Shown one piece after another: positions 1 through 11,859 of a DNA stretch of 64,000 nt. A program made the position numbers and the translations under genes. The notes beneath the pieces are model-generated. The model was not told the DNA's origin. It searched no databases and saw only the letters and a list, made by a program, of their open reading frames with translations. Source of the DNA: Puccinia triticina (Eukaryota > Basidiomycota > Pucciniomycetes > Pucciniales > Pucciniaceae); contig NC_070561.1 in the NCBI RefSeq assembly GCF_026914185.1, forward strand, positions 5,332,001-5,396,000. The letters are read 5' to 3'. Every line of letters begins with the position of its first letter. Positions within the stretch are counted from its first letter, which is position 1.

Positions 1-345
1 AAAGGAGGAGATGTGAGTCCCCATGATGACCGGCACAAACCGGTCATCAAGAGATTCAAGTCCTCTCAATGACCGGTCTGTGCCGGTCATCAAGAGGTGG
101 TGAGTCCCCTTGATGACCGGTCTGACCGGTCATCAAGAGGTGGTGAGTCCCCTCCATGACCGGTCTGACCGGTCATCAAGAGGCGGTGAGTCCCCTCGAT
201 GACCGGTCTGACCGGTCACCAAGAGGAGATGTGAGTCCCGTCGATGACCGGCACAAACTGGTCATCAAGGGCTGTGAGTCCTCCCAATCAGCGGTCTTTG
301 CCGGTCATCGAGGTGAGTCCCCTCGATGACCGGTCATCCAGAAGA
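1..345. repeat. Minisatellite of CCGGTCAT dyads (locus 1)
   Basis: About seven imperfect tandem units of roughly 43-50 bp. Each has a dyad built on GATGACCGG and its complement CCGGTCATC, followed by a linker such as AAGAGGTGGTGAGTCCCCT. The array runs off the left edge of the window, so its true length is unknown. Related units recur near 16240-16800, 34380-34465, 35108-35160 and 37385-37900. I see no coding potential. Confidence 0.85.
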
Positions 346-1345
346 GATGTGAGTAGACATAGTGATAGCCCCCTCTTTAGGCCCACAAGCTGACCTGTAA
401 CCACCCAGATGGGTGTGTACAGGCCAGCATTGTGCCTGCCCAGGCGCAGGGCCCTGGCAACCTTCAGGGTGCAGAGCATGAGGGCCCAGGCTGTGTGCAG
501 CTGGTCGGATACTTAAAGGGTGTGGGGGAAGCTGTTTGTCCCCCCAGGGGATGTGGTTTTGTCCCACCCCCCTCCCTGGAGTCCACTAATCACTTGATTA
601 GGGCCTCCTTGATTACATTTTTGACCAACCTTCTTTTGCCTGTTGCTCCGGCAAGGGCTGGAGGGTCAATCCGAGGTGCCCTCTGGGGTGTTTGGGGATT
701 AATTTCAACAGTTGTGGGATTTTTGCTAATGAGCACAGGCAAAAACTTTGATCTTGCCTTCTGTGTTTCTGTGATTTTAATAAACTTGGATTTATCCAAG
801 TTTATTAAAGCCTCTGAATCACAAAAAAAAACTTCAAGGGTTTCCCCTACAAATCTCAAAAAAAAACAAAAAAAATCAAGGGTTTCCCCTCTACAACTTT
901 CAGAAAAACTCCCTGAAGGGTTTCACCTCTACAAATGCCAAAATCAACAAACAAACACAATTTTACAAAAAAAAAAAAAAAAAAAACCTGCAACCAGCCA
1001 CCTAACATCAGCAAGCTGATGCACCATGGCCCACCATCCATCCCTGTCTAGCAGGGTTAAAAAATGGTGAGAGGATGACCCCCAGCGCGCCCGCATTGAA
1101 GGCATTATGCAAAGGGGGGCCACCAAGTAGAGCCCCTCAAACTGCGCAAGTGCAACAGCGGAGGGGTTGAGAGCAAACCGCACACTGGAAGTACAGCAGC
1201 AGAGGACGCCCTGGGGATAAAACAAGCACAATCCTCTGGTTTATATACCCATCGGACTCATCTGCCCAGCCCTCGCCTCCTCTCACCCACTTTTGCCCAA
1301 CTCCAGCCTGGCCAACAACGCCACCGCCACGTCCCTGCCTCACAT
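346..1345. repeat. Non-genic DNA with dispersed repeat R1, copy A (about 760-1240)
   Basis: The part from about 760 to 1240 has three or four CAAGGGTTTCCCC motifs in A-rich DNA, then a segment with ACTGCGCAAGTGCAACAGCGG. The same order of motifs occurs at 3640-4110 in the same orientation, so this is a dispersed, diverged repeat. A TATA-like stretch follows near 1240. It could be an LTR fragment, but no termini or target duplication were found. Reading frames here come from A-runs and are not believed. Confidence 0.45.
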
Positions 1346-1350
1346 CTGAT

Positions 1351-2195
1351 TGTGAGCCTGTGTCTCTTATGTGACAGCAGGACACAAGAAAAGAGAGGGG
1401 GAATGGTTTGGATTTCTTGGGATAAAGAAATACAAACAGAGAGAGAGGAAGAGAAAGAGAAAGAAAGAGAAGATCAGGCCTAGACTTTAAGTCTTTATAA
1501 ATTGATCTGGGCTATTCTCAACCTGGAAAAGTTGGATGCCAGCTGTGCAAGGCCAAGAAGAGTGCAACAGCCTCCACTCACAACAAGGAAACGTTGGTGG
1601 GATTCAGAAGTAGGGTTACTACTCTGCTCTGGTTTTGTAGGTCTTAACCAGAGATAACCTTTTGATCTTTTAAGATTGGAAAAGTTGAGGAAAAGAGGAA
1701 GCAATCAAGAGCAACAGAGTTTCACTCTGGATAAGCAAGGTTCAGAGAAAGAGTTTACTTACTGTCAATATCCTAGGCGCCTGTGACGGTAGGTATACTG
1801 GGAGTGTAGTAATCTCTTTGGTGGTGATCCTGGGTTATCTGGGGTGTGTTTCTGGTGTGCTGAAGTCTGTAGATCCTCCTCAGGCAAGGGGGATCCTGAC
1901 TTCGAAAATTTTCACAGTTTGCTTATGTAATTACATATGTACATGTGGTTTGGCGCGCCTGGTAGCGCTGACACGTCACAACTGCGCATGCGTGCCACAA
2001 CTCAAGAACTCAGGGAAGGAGTATAGTTACAAAGAATTGATAAGTTGTAACTAGGGTTAAAATTGCATGAGGAAACAGAAAATGAAGTCAAAACAATGAT
2101 ATCTCTTAAGATGAAAAAGATATGAAGTAATTTCATATGTAATAAGTAGAAAAGAGGCAGACTTTAGGTCAGCTGTGTTGACTCTAAGGCTGACA
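1351..2195 (-). mobile_element. Solo LTR, family LTR-A, copy 1
   Basis: On the minus strand this begins TGTCAGCCTTAGAGTCAACA and ends with CA, as retroviral-type LTRs do. It is flanked by a 5-bp target duplication CTGAT (1346-1350 and 2196-2200). No PBS, polypurine tract or coding region adjoins it, so it is the product of LTR-LTR recombination. It is 845 bp, a little shorter than the other three copies (957-980 bp). Shared internal landmarks include CAGGCGCCTAGGATATTGAC and GCGCATGCGC. Confidence 0.92.
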
Positions 2196-2200
2196 CTGAT

Positions 2201-3304
2201 CAAGAGATCCCGCCCTTCGATCCCTGCGCCATGCTCCTCATTGCCTAGACTCTGGCAATGACCAACAAAAGTTATCTTTTGTTACTGGTTTCTCTGTCCC
2301 CTGCGCCACTCTTAACAGTTCTCAGAACCAGAAATTGTCACAAAGCAAACCCAATCCTCGCCAATACTCACCGTATCTTACTCAGTGTTCTCAAAGGTTT
2401 GTCATCACTCTCTCTTCTTCCCCTCATCGCCCTTTTTCTTTGACAGCATATCAAGAGAAGAAAACACACTGGGTGGCACAACATCTTGGACTTACTTGAC
2501 AGCCTGTTTTTCAAACAATTGATATTCTGGCAGTTGTACGAGTTAGTGCCCCCTTGGTCTATTGCTTGCTACTTGGCAAACCCTTCTGGTCAGTACCTCT
2601 AAGTGCATAAGTCCAGGCCTCATTAAACTGACACGGGGTTTTCTCGCTTGAACAGATCATAGGCTTCCCTTCCATCTGGGGCTCATTAATATCCCAAATC
2701 CGTGCTATCCTCCGATTTGTCTGTGCTCCCTTTGAGAAGTCTCCAGCCTCCAATGCAAAATCAGTCAGGACGCCCAAGAGGAAGCCTGAAGCTTTGCCGC
2801 CGCGTCGATATCTGGGGACGCAGACTTTCTTCCTTGGGTTTGTCCTACTATGCGCTTTCTGAGCACAAAGCCAAGACATAGCAACCCGTTCCGACAGACA
2901 AATCTGCTGCTGAACGTTCCCTCGACGACGCTGGTGATATTTGTGGAGCGGTACTATTGCTCGAGGCGCATAAATGAGACTACGTGGGAACTGGCGCGAT
3001 GATTGAGAAATTGAACACGCTCAATGGCTGGCTGGTCTACTCAACCACCTGCCCAGATCCGTTCCTGCACTGCGGCTTGTGTTGGCCTCCGTTGAGCATG
3101 GTCTTGGGCTCCGACCATCTCCTCTTCACCCTCTCCCGCCTTGTTCTCCAATATGCCACCTTATTACTTGCCATCGGGATCATGGCCACTGGGTCCAGTC
3201 AGCAAGAGATGAATTGCCGGGTCTGGCAGGCACTTCTTGGCCGAAAGCGCTCAGAATCCATCCAAGCTACAGAGTCTCCTGGATTCTGAACTCAAGAAAG
3301 CATT
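2201..3304. other. Unassigned DNA between solo LTR and large TIR transposon
   Basis: No recognisable gene. A 106-residue frame on the minus strand (2559-2879) and a 101-residue frame on the plus strand (2984-3289) have no motif I know. The minus-strand frame has a less biased composition and could be an exon of a lost gene, but nothing supports this beyond its being open. Confidence 0.4.
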
Positions 3305-3639
3305 GATCACCAGGGGAGATATGTTCCCACTCCCCAGGGAGTGCCAGAGCTGAATTTTATGTGATTTTTGGTCGGATGTGAGCCTGATGTGGATTAGTAA
3401 CTCATCCCCAAAATACTAAATTGGATGGGGAAGTTAGTGAAAAGTCAGTCACAATTGATTTGGAAGTCAACACAATGTTGTGTAGAATTCTTTTGTTTTC
3501 TATGTACAACTGTAGGAAGAAATATGATGAAATGATATTTCACCAAAGTCCAACTCATCAATTGCTCCTGTTTACTGATTTTTAAGGATAGCAAAGCAAA
3601 ATCCCCATTCTCAAAAGTAATTCCTCCAAAAAAATGGGT

Positions 3640-4110
3640 TTCTTGTAATTCACATTATATGCCCTGATGTACAAAATCCAAGTTTATTAAAGACACAGTT
3701 TTTCCAAAACTAAAAAAATCAAGATCAAGGGTTTCCCCTTACAATTACACAAAAAGAAGAAAAAAAAACATGGGTTTCCCCATTAACAAAATTTCAAAAA
3801 ACAGTTGCTGGGTTTCCCCATCACAAAAAAGACACGCAATTTCTCAACCCAGCCTTCCAACAGCGGCAAAGCCGTGCCCACAGGCTCAACACCCAGCCCG
3901 TGTCAAGTGCACGGGTCAAAAGTGATGGACGTGAAGGCCCCCGGCCCACAGCAAAGGCTGCAGACCCGTGGGGGGCCCACTCTTTGCCCCTCAGACTGCG
4001 CATGCGCAACAGCGGAGGGGTTGAGGACAACGGATAGCTGGAAGTGCAGCATCTCCGATCGCCTGGGGATTCAACTCACTGCCAAACTATCCGCCTTTTA
4101 AGCTCTCCGC
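3640..4110 (+). repeat. Dispersed repeat R1, copy B
   Basis: Diverged direct copy of the repeat at about 760-1240. Shared landmarks are ATCCAAGTTTATTAAAG, three GGGTTTCCCC motifs in A-rich DNA, and ACTGCGCATGCGCAACAGCG followed by GGAGGGGTTGAG. It lies inside the large CACC-ended transposon. Function unknown. Confidence 0.5.
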
Positions 4111-4200
4111 TCACAACCCCTGGACTCAAATTTCAACCTACTCTGGCCAGAACGCCCGCTCCCCCCTACGCAAACGCCACGCCGCGGCCCCGTAACCGTA

Positions 4201-4845
4201 ATGGATTCCTCAGAAACGGCGTCAGCCATTGAGAATTTCAGGATGCCTGTGTACTCTCATCTCGACCCAACCCACCCCGCAGCCCTCGCAACTGTTAAAA
4301 TTACTTTGATCCCCTCACCACAGGTATCCCCAGGCATATGCAGTGTCTGCTGGAAGAAGAACGGCTACCATCACAACATACAACCCAGAGCATCCAAACA
4401 GGCCAATCAGCTTCGTCGGCCAGCCATCATCCCCACCCGCTCCTCCTCATCCCGCCCACGCCGCTCATGCCCCTCTGACTTCAACCCTGGCTGCGCCAGC
4501 GCCAAAGCCTTGATCACCAATTCCCATTCAACCCTCTCCCACAACCCCCGGCTCTCCTGCTTACCCTCACAACTCACCCTGGCCGCCAAGCGCAAGGTCC
4601 GCATTGTTAAGAAGAGCGTGGCCAAGGCCCACATTGAAAAAAATGTGCTACACCAACGCAGTGATATCCCCAACTTTGCCTACATCTCTGAAGAAAATGA
4701 TAGGCTCTACGATCACCCCTGTCTCTCTGCCCCGCCCCTCTCCATCAGCAACAACTCAGGCCAGCCCTCGCCACAATCACCTGTTCACTCGGCTTTCCCC
4801 AACTGCCTCACCCATCTTGGCCATGCCCTTGTTCTAATATGCTGA
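4201..4845 (+). CDS. Hypothetical 214-residue open frame, doubtful
   Basis: An ATG-started frame of 214 codons, rich in Ser, Pro, Asn and His, with one basic stretch around residue 130. It matches no family I recognise. It sits in the left half of the large CACC-ended transposon, before the copia insertion, and could be part of the captured DNA or a chance frame in C-rich sequence. No intron signals or upstream promoter stand out. Confidence 0.2.
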   Translation: MDSSETASAIENFRMPVYSHLDPTHPAALATVKITLIPSPQVSPGICSVCWKKNGYHHNIQPRASKQANQLRRPAIIPTRSSSSRPRRSCPSDFNPGCASAKALITNSHSTLSHNPRLSCLPSQLTLAAKRKVRIVKKSVAKAHIEKNVLHQRSDIPNFAYISEENDRLYDHPCLSAPPLSISNNSGQPSPQSPVHSAFPNCLTHLGHALVLIC

Positions 4846-4993
4846 CTGATTAACAGATTAGGTCTGCTCTTTCCTTTTCCCCTTCTTGTTCCAAAAAACC
4901 AGGGTGCGCTGACCAATGCGCGTGATTTTCCCAGTCTCCACATGGTCAATAATTTACTCGAGTGAGGTTAATTTCTGAGCTGAGCCTTCCCAG

Positions 4994-5344
4994 TGATGAG
5001 ATGCACAGGGACTGGAGACAGCAGACACGACGCCGGGAGTGGATGAGATGGTGGAAGGATTAGAATTGCATCTGTCAGAGAGAAAGAAAGAAAACAGGAA
5101 AACAAAGAAAGAGGAAAAGAGAGAAAAGAGGAAATGACAAAACATACCTGGAGACAGCAGACACGACGCCGGGAGTGGATGAGATGGTGGAAGGATGAGG
5201 AAAGGAGATCCTTCCACGTCTGCTGCCTCCAGTACACAACCAGAGAGAGTGAAACTAATGTGAAACCTGACAAGCTATGTGACATGTGTGTAGCATCAAG
5301 AGAAAGGAGATGGAAGAAGAAAAAGACAACCCTCCAGCTCAACA
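4994..5344 (-). repeat. Copia 3' LTR
   Basis: 351 bp, the 3' LTR because the element is on the minus strand. The element-sense ends are TGTTGAGC and CATCA. It contains its own internal direct repeat around GGAGACAGCAGACACGACGC, present twice in each LTR. The twin is at 10073-10423. Confidence 0.95.
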
Positions 5345-5353
5345 CCCCCCCTT
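5345..5353 (-). other. Copia polypurine tract
   Basis: In element sense this reads AAGGGGGGG directly against the 3' LTR, the expected place for the plus-strand primer of reverse transcription. The longer stretch up to 5456 is also purine/A-rich and non-coding. Confidence 0.75.
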
Positions 5354-5456
5354 GCTTCAGACATGGAACAAATGGAAAGAAAAGAAAGGAAATAAGAGCA
5401 ATGAAGAAAAAAAATATAGGAAATGAGGAAGATAGGGATTGAGAGAGGAAACTGGG

Positions 5457-8400
5457 TTAGGTGACGATTCCAAACATGAGCCGATGCCTGTCAAGAGCAA
5501 CCCTGGGAAGCGGTTTAGTCAACATATCCGCCAGCATGTCTTTCGTCGAGACGTGTAGCAGCTCGACGTCCTTCTCTTGCACACATTCTCGGATGAAGTG
5601 GTACCGAGCGTGGATATGTTTGGTTCTTGCATGATGTTCAGGGTTCCTAGCTAAGGCCTCCGCTCCTTCGTTGTCCACGTGAATAGGGATCGCGGTGTCC
5701 GGAAGGAGACGCAACTCAGTGAGGAGGTGACGAAGCCATAATGCCTCCTTGCAGGAGTCCGAGAGAGATTTGTACTCGGCCTCCGTGCTTGAGAGAGAGA
5801 CGGTGGCTTGTTTTCTTGACTTCCAGGAAATCACGCCGTCTCCGACGCGGTATGTGTATGCTGACGTTGAACGACGATTGTCGCGGTCTTCAGCCCAATT
5901 GGAGTCCGAGTAGCCGGCACATGACAAGTCTCCACCCAGACGCAATTTGAGGTTCTTAGTCGAGATGAGGTAGTTGAGCACCCGCACTCCCGCCAGCCAA
6001 TGTGCTTCCGACGGGTCGCGGAGATGTTGAGACAGTCTGTTCACTGCGAAGGCAATGTCCGGGCGGGTGCATTGAGAAACCCAGAGGAGCGCGCCAATGA
6101 GTTGTGGGAAGGGTCCTGGGCTTTTCGGATCTTCAGGCCGCCTGTGAGTGAGGTTCTTGAAGTTCGAGTCGGTTGGGGTGGGTACAGAGATGTGGTTTGA
6201 GTCTAGGAACCGTTCAGATAGCTCTGATATGTAGTGTGATTGGTTGAGGAAGATGTATCGGCCCGGGACATTGCGTGTAATTTTTAGTGAAAGAAAGTGG
6301 TTTAACTCTTCATCGGCGCCGATCTTGAACTTGGCACCCATTGAGGATATGAGAGAGTCCACGAAGTTGGGCTCACCAACTATGGCCAAGTCATCCACGT
6401 GGGTGGTCAGAGCTCCGACGAGTTTTCCGGACAAGATCTTGAAGTATAAGGTGGGGTCATACTTAGAATTTTTGAGACCGAGATCGGTGAGGGCCTTGTG
6501 GAGTTCAATATTCCACTGCCGGGGTGACTGCTTCAGCCCGTAGAGAGATCTGCTCACCTCACAGACCCAGTCTGGATGCTGAGGGTCTTCGAACCCCGGA
6601 GGCTGTTCCATGTAGAGGGGTTTGTCGAGGTGGCCATTAAGAAAGGCCGTTTTGAAGTCCACTTGGCGTCCCTTCCAGCCACGGCTCGCCAGAAGAGAAA
6701 GGATTAGGCGGAGAGTTTCAAGACGCAGAGTCGGCGAAAAGACCTCATCGTAGTCGAGGCCCTGGATCTGTGAGTATCCCATGGCAACAAGTCGAGCCTT
6801 CAGCTTTTGGATTGACTGATTGGGACGCCTCTTCACTTTAAACACCCATTTGGATTTGATAATCCTTCTCTTTTCGGGGCGGGGGACCAGTTTCCATGTT
6901 TGCATGCCGAGTAGAGACGCAAATTTGTCTTCTGCGGCTTTCAACCATTGATGCTTGTTCGGAGATTTGAGGAGCTGGCGCCACGTTTTGGGGGTGTCTA
7001 CCTCCTCGCCAGTCTTCGCGCTCTTGGACCAGTTGCCGTAGCGGTCTGGTGCCCGACGTTCGCGACCCGACCGGCGCCTAGGTGGAGAGGACTGTTGAGG
7101 TGGTTCAAGTGGAGCGGACGGAGGTGAGCTAGGTACCGGCAAGGCTGGAGGGGGAGAGGGCGGGGGAGGAAGAGGGGATTGAGGGGAAGGAGGGGGGGGA
7201 GAGGCACGCAATGGAGGGAGAGAAATAACGGACACATCGTCCGAAGATATCGCCAACGGAGAGAGAGCCGACGGAGATTGGAAAGGAGATTTGTTAGAGG
7301 AATCTGTGTCCGAGGAAATGGTGCCAGGGTTCCTGGGTGCGTTGCCTGGAGCATGGATGGACGCGGTTAACCTCCTGTCAAATCTAGGCTGTAAGGGTAC
7401 GTTGAGAGGAGGCAGGTCGCGCACATCGGATGGTTGCGGTCGAGGAGAAGCAAGGGAGGAAGGGAAAGGGGAAGGGTGCGGATTCGAGGGTGCGGAAGGC
7501 GGTGAGTCCCGAGGGGATGGAGTGATTGGGAGCGGAATCGCCGCAGTGTTGTCTTGAGGTGAGAGAGATTTAACCGGCCATGGAATTTCCACTGAGACCG
7601 GTTTCGGCGAGGACTTGAGATCTGCTCCGTATGGGAAGACAAAGTCCTCAAATATGACGTCGCAGGACTTCACGACTGAACGTTTCTCCAGGTCCCAGAC
7701 GCGGAAACCATTTCCTTCCGACAGGTATGACAGCAAAATCAAGGCTCGACCTTTCTTATTGAGTTTCTTCCTGTCGGCCTCTGGGATCTTGTACCACGCC
7801 AAACACCCGAATGGGTGAATGGTTTTTAGATTGACATCGTGAGATTTCATGATTGAAGAGGGTGATTTAAATCCTACCGGAGTATTGCATGGGAAGGAGT
7901 TATAAGGGAAGATGGCGTGACGAAGGGCGTCGGCCCAGAAAGATTTTGGGAGATTTGCTTGAAGTAATGAAGTTCTGACCAGATTCCCAATTGTCCTGTT
8001 TGTCCGCTCCGCAACGCCGTTGAGTTCTGGTGAGTGGGGTGGGCCAGGTTCATGCTGTATTCCGGCTGTAGATAGATAGGACTCAAATTCTTTGGAGATA
8101 TACTCTCCGCCATTATCCGTACGCAGAGAGAGAATTTTGTGTGCCCCATCTTTCTCAAAGAGGGCACGGAAGATTTTAAAGCAAGAAAAGGAGTTGCTTT
8201 TGTATTTCATGGGATAGACGTAGAGAAACTTTGAACAATCGTCGATGAATGTAATAAAGTACTTGTATCCCTCTCTTGACACAACCTTGTATGATCCGAC
8301 ATCTGAATGTATGAGTTGACCAGGAGTGGAAGAGCGGTGAGAAGCCCTTGATTTGAACGCATTCCGTGGCATCTTTGACTGGACGCATACGGGGCACTTT

Positions 8401-9946
8401 TGGACCTCGATCTCGTCCATCACTGCCGGGGAAATGTCGTGCAATTTGAGGAGACGTTTGAGAGGCTTCAGCGCTATGTGCAAGAATCTGAAGTGATAAC
8501 TGAGGAGAGAGAAGAGGGGGGTTGAAGAGAAAGAGCTCACTGGCTCAGACGGCAGATAATAGAGATTTCCCCGCCTATATCCTCTTCCTGCGAGTGACCC
8601 GACGACCTTGGTGTCTTTGCTGGAATAGAAGTCACAAGAAGATTTCGTGAAGACAACGGTGATGCCTTCATCGCATAGTCCGGCGACCGACAGAAGTGGT
8701 TTGTGCAGCGCCGGAACGACGAGGGTTTTGACGGGGTTGCTACCTACGATAGAGAGTTGAGCAAGGCCCCAATGTGTTGCTTCCACGACTGAGTGGTCAG
8801 CCAAACGGACCGGGGTACGGTCTACCTTCAGTTTGAGGAGAGATGAGCCATCCGGAGTCATGGAAAGCGAACAGCCGGAGTCTATATTGATGTCCCCCCC
8901 TTGTTGGAAATCAGAAGATGCTGATAACGAAGCGACCACGTTTCCGGCCGTGACTTCGACTTCTGAGCCTGAGTAGTCCGAGTTCTCGTCCTCGTCATAC
9001 TTATGAGAGGATTGGCCGAGGGTTGCAGCGGATGTTCGTCCTGCTCGAGCTGCTGGCTTGGGATTGGAGTTGGGCTTTTCCTGCTGGCTAGATTCCCAAC
9101 GAGATTTCTGGGCGGCTTTATGTTCCGCTGTGAGCTTGTGTGTATTATTACACAAGTTGAGATCGTGGGAGTCGCTGTTGCATAGGGGGCAGCGACGAGG
9201 CTTTTTGGATGGTTCGGTTCGGGGTCCTCTAGAGTTGGTGGATGAGGCGGAAGACTTCGAGGGGTTAACTTTTGTGGAAGAGACGGAGATGATGTCTCCA
9301 TGAGATTCGCGGTGTATGGCTTCATTTTTCAGAGCCGAGACAATTGTTGCTGTCTTCACCCCTTCCTGGTTCATGAGGGATGAGACACAATGAAGCCAGT
9401 CAGGGGGGATCGAGCTCAGTAAGGCAGCTGCATGGACGTCGTCCGGGGTGAGGGGCTTCTCTGCAGTGACAAGCGAGTTGAGGCGCTCATAAGAGTTTGC
9501 CAGAGATTCAATATGGGAGTTGATGTCGTTCCCTTCCATCCGCGCATTGACCAGTTTGCGGATCCAGTACACTCGGCCTCCGGTCGAGGAGTCCTGGTGC
9601 GCACGCGAGAGATTGTCCCAGATTTTTGCTGCGTTGTCTGCGTCGGCAAGATGACGGAGATTTGCTTCATCGACAATCTGCACCAGGACTGCGAAACAAG
9701 ATCGTTATCCTCCTCCCAGGAAGAGGGTCGAAGGTTAGCGGGGACCAAGGTTAGGACATGATTAACCTTTGCTGATTTGAGCACTCGAAGAACGACTTTC
9801 TTCCAGTTGAGGAAGTTGGAGTCGGCACCCGGTGCTTTGAGAATTGGAAGTCTAGCCGTCAAGATCTTCGGGGTGGAAGCAGTCGTCGAGGATTGAATAT
9901 TGACGCTGGTGTGAGTGATTGGGGTCTCTTTGTTGTTGTTTGACAT
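5457..9946 (-). CDS. Ty1/copia Gag-Pol polyprotein, one frameshift
   Basis: Starts at an ATG at 9946 (MSNNNKET) and ends at 5457. The Gag N-terminal part is in one frame down to about 9696. The remaining 1408 codons continue in the -1 frame, so one base appears lost in a T-run (plus-strand AAA at 9694-9696). Positions within the long frame: Gag CX2CX4HX4C zinc knuckle near 165; protease DSGC near 267; integrase zinc finger (H...CPVC) near 430 and DD35E core at HSDVG, RTDNGG and VAERTN (about 458, 522, 558); reverse transcriptase with HVDD near 1095 in place of the usual YVDD; RNase H with YSDSNW near 1258 and STEAEY near 1305. The domain order protease-integrase-RT-RNase H identifies copia. 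A proline-rich linker lies between integrase and RT. Apart from the frameshift all domains look complete, so a sequencing or assembly error is possible. Confidence 0.93.
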
Positions 9947-10062
9947 AGTTGTTTGAGAGAGACAGTAAGTTGATCCTTGTGAAGTCCACCGGTGTAATCC
10001 ACTCGAAAATGCCGGTTTTTAACGTGCTTGGCAAAACTGTTCGTAGCTGGAAGCTAGCTGGT

Positions 10063-10072
10063 GCTCATAACC
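10063..10072 (-). other. Copia primer-binding site (initiator-Met half-tRNA type)
   Basis: In element sense the first ten bases after the 5' LTR are GGTTATGAGC. This is complementary to GCTCATAACC, the anticodon stem-loop of fungal initiator tRNA-Met. Copia-type elements commonly prime from an internally cleaved initiator tRNA, so this fits both position and family. Confidence 0.75.
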
Positions 10073-10423
10073 TGATGAGATGCACAGGGACTGGAGACAG
10101 CAGACACGACGCCGGGAGTGGATGAGATGGTGGAAGGATTAGAATTGCATCTGTCAGAGAGAAAGAAAGAAAACAGGAAAACAAAGAAAGAGGAAAAGAG
10201 AGAAAAGAGGAAATGACAAAACATACCTGGAGACAGCAGACACGACGCCGGGAGTGGATGAGATGGTGGAAGGATGAGGAAAGGAGATCCTTCCACGTCT
10301 GCTGCCTCCAGTACATAACCAGAGAGAGTGAAACTAATGTGAAACCTGACAAGCTATGTGACATGTGTGTAGCATCAAGAGAAAGGAGATGGAAGAAGAA
10401 AAAGACAACCCTCCAGCTCAACA
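10073..10423 (-). repeat. Copia 5' LTR
   Basis: 351 bp, same length as its partner at 4994-5344 with almost no divergence. The target duplication CCCAG follows at 10424-10428. Transcription of the element should start within it on the minus strand. Confidence 0.95.
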
Positions 10424-10449
10424 CCCAGATGGCGCATGTGTAGCAGCGG

Positions 10450-11859
10450 ATGGCCCGTAGCGTCCACAAACCCAACACCCGGCTCCTGACAGCCTCTCAA
10501 ACGAATCAAACAAACTCAGGGAACTCGTCGATTCCCGCAAGGAGATCAACTCCGACCAGCAGAACATCTTCTTCAAATTCAAAGACTCCCGAAGGGGCCT
10601 CTTCAACATCGGTGATAAGATGTTCGCCAAATCGCCATGAAGCTCGTCGACCTGCCATGCATCATCAAATCCCAGAAAACCTTTGACAACAAACACATGT
10701 TGAAGATTGCTGACATCTGCCAGGTCAGAACTCTCTAACTGTGCTCTATCTGCTGCTGGTTGACCCTCCATCATTCGATCAACCAATCAACTAGATGATC
10801 TTGGTAGAAGATACCCCAATCACAAAGGAATCAACAGTCACCCAGGGGAACTTCAACATCCACGATTGCATCTACCCACACGGCCTAACACCACCCTTAC
10901 ACCACGTCCGAAAGCGATGGTTCAGGAAGCGGCTCAACAAACGGACGATCGAGACCGTCAAGAGAGCGGTGGAGAGACTACTAGAGGAGGATGGCCGGGC
11001 GGACCAAGTGATCATCAACCTCGTCAACAACGTCCGCGATCTCAGCGACTCTGAGGGCAAGGATTACCAGCCCCCTCAATCGGCAACCGTCGGATTTGGA
11101 AACCAGCCGCCTTCCAAGATCGTCTACAATAAGGCCCGGCCAAGTACCAGTCACACCAAACCCAGCTCCAGCCAACCATTCGATCCACATGGCCACCACC
11201 ATCAGCAGCAGCGGCACGACAAGCGTGCCAAAGATTCGTGATCCCGTCAGCAGCATCCACAGGACCTCGATCCAGATGGCTCGGCCCAGACGATCACCGT
11301 CGAGATACCAATGGGAGAGTTGCTCGGCGCGCGCACGCCAGCCGGAGAGGAGTTTGAGGATAGAGGGGCGATGGACTACGATGACAAGGGGAGCATCAAC
11401 AGCAAACTCGCGGCGGAGATCGAGGCGGGCTTGATGGAGAGTGCGGCAGCGGAAGCGCGTGCGGCGGCCGGGCTGACGGGCCCTGAGGACGAGGAGGACG
11501 AGAACGACAGCAAAGACCTCTTCGGAGACGGCGATAACGATGACGATGAGGAGGATGACGATGATGAGGAAAAGGATGATGACGATGACGAGGAAGAAAC
11601 GAACGAGATGGTGGAGGACAAGCAACGGATCAGACTGCTCCAGGGCGAGCTCAAGGACCTCGAGGCCGCCGTCAGCCGGAAGAAGGTTGAGACCGCAGGC
11701 GCGACTAACTTGATCGCCCGCAAACGGTTCGAAGAGGCTCTCAAGAAACTCTACCTCGAGCTCGAGTCCAAGAAGAACCAACTTACCTCGACCCACGCCA
11801 CCCTCGCGTACGTGGTGAACTTGCGCTTCGGCTTGGTCGCAATTGCTGTCCCAAGGTGA
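10450..11859 (+). pseudogene. TAF7: TAF7 (TFIID subunit, TAFII55) pseudogene
   Basis: TAF7 is a subunit of the general transcription factor TFIID. The conserved TAFII55 region is readable in pieces: ...LRELVDSRKEINSDQQ (about 10500-10560), RRGLFNIGDK, KLVDLPCIIKSQKTFDNK (about 10637-10690), then after a 71-bp intron (10724-10794, GT-AG) MILVEDTPITKEST and YPHGLTPPLHHVRKR. The tail has an acidic D/E-rich tract and a coiled coil, as in fungal TAF7. Frame breaks occur near 10486 (one base short), near 10637 and at the TGA at 11239, so no intact protein can be read. The usual N-terminal motif is not evident; the nearby copia element sits 22 bp upstream. An intact copy should exist elsewhere, since TAF7 is normally essential. 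Confidence 0.85.

Larger units (their letters stand above)
4994..10423 (-). mobile_element. Full-length Ty1/copia retrotransposon, young insertion
   Basis: A complete 5430-bp element on the minus strand with two 351-bp LTRs, a primer-binding site, Gag-Pol coding region and polypurine tract. It is bracketed by a 5-bp target duplication CCCAG (4989-4993, 10424-10428). Reading both LTRs I saw one clear difference (a C/T near 5236 versus 10315), so the insertion is recent. It entered the large CACC-ended transposon just upstream of its TAF7 sequence. Confidence 0.97.

Noticed and set aside
432..1019. 195-codon plus-strand frame with Lys runs
   Set aside because: Produced by poly-A tracts in a dispersed repeat.
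9690..9700. Programmed -1 frameshift between Gag and Pol of the copia element
   Set aside because: No canonical slippery heptamer in the right phase and most copia elements have one frame; a lost base or sequence error is simpler.
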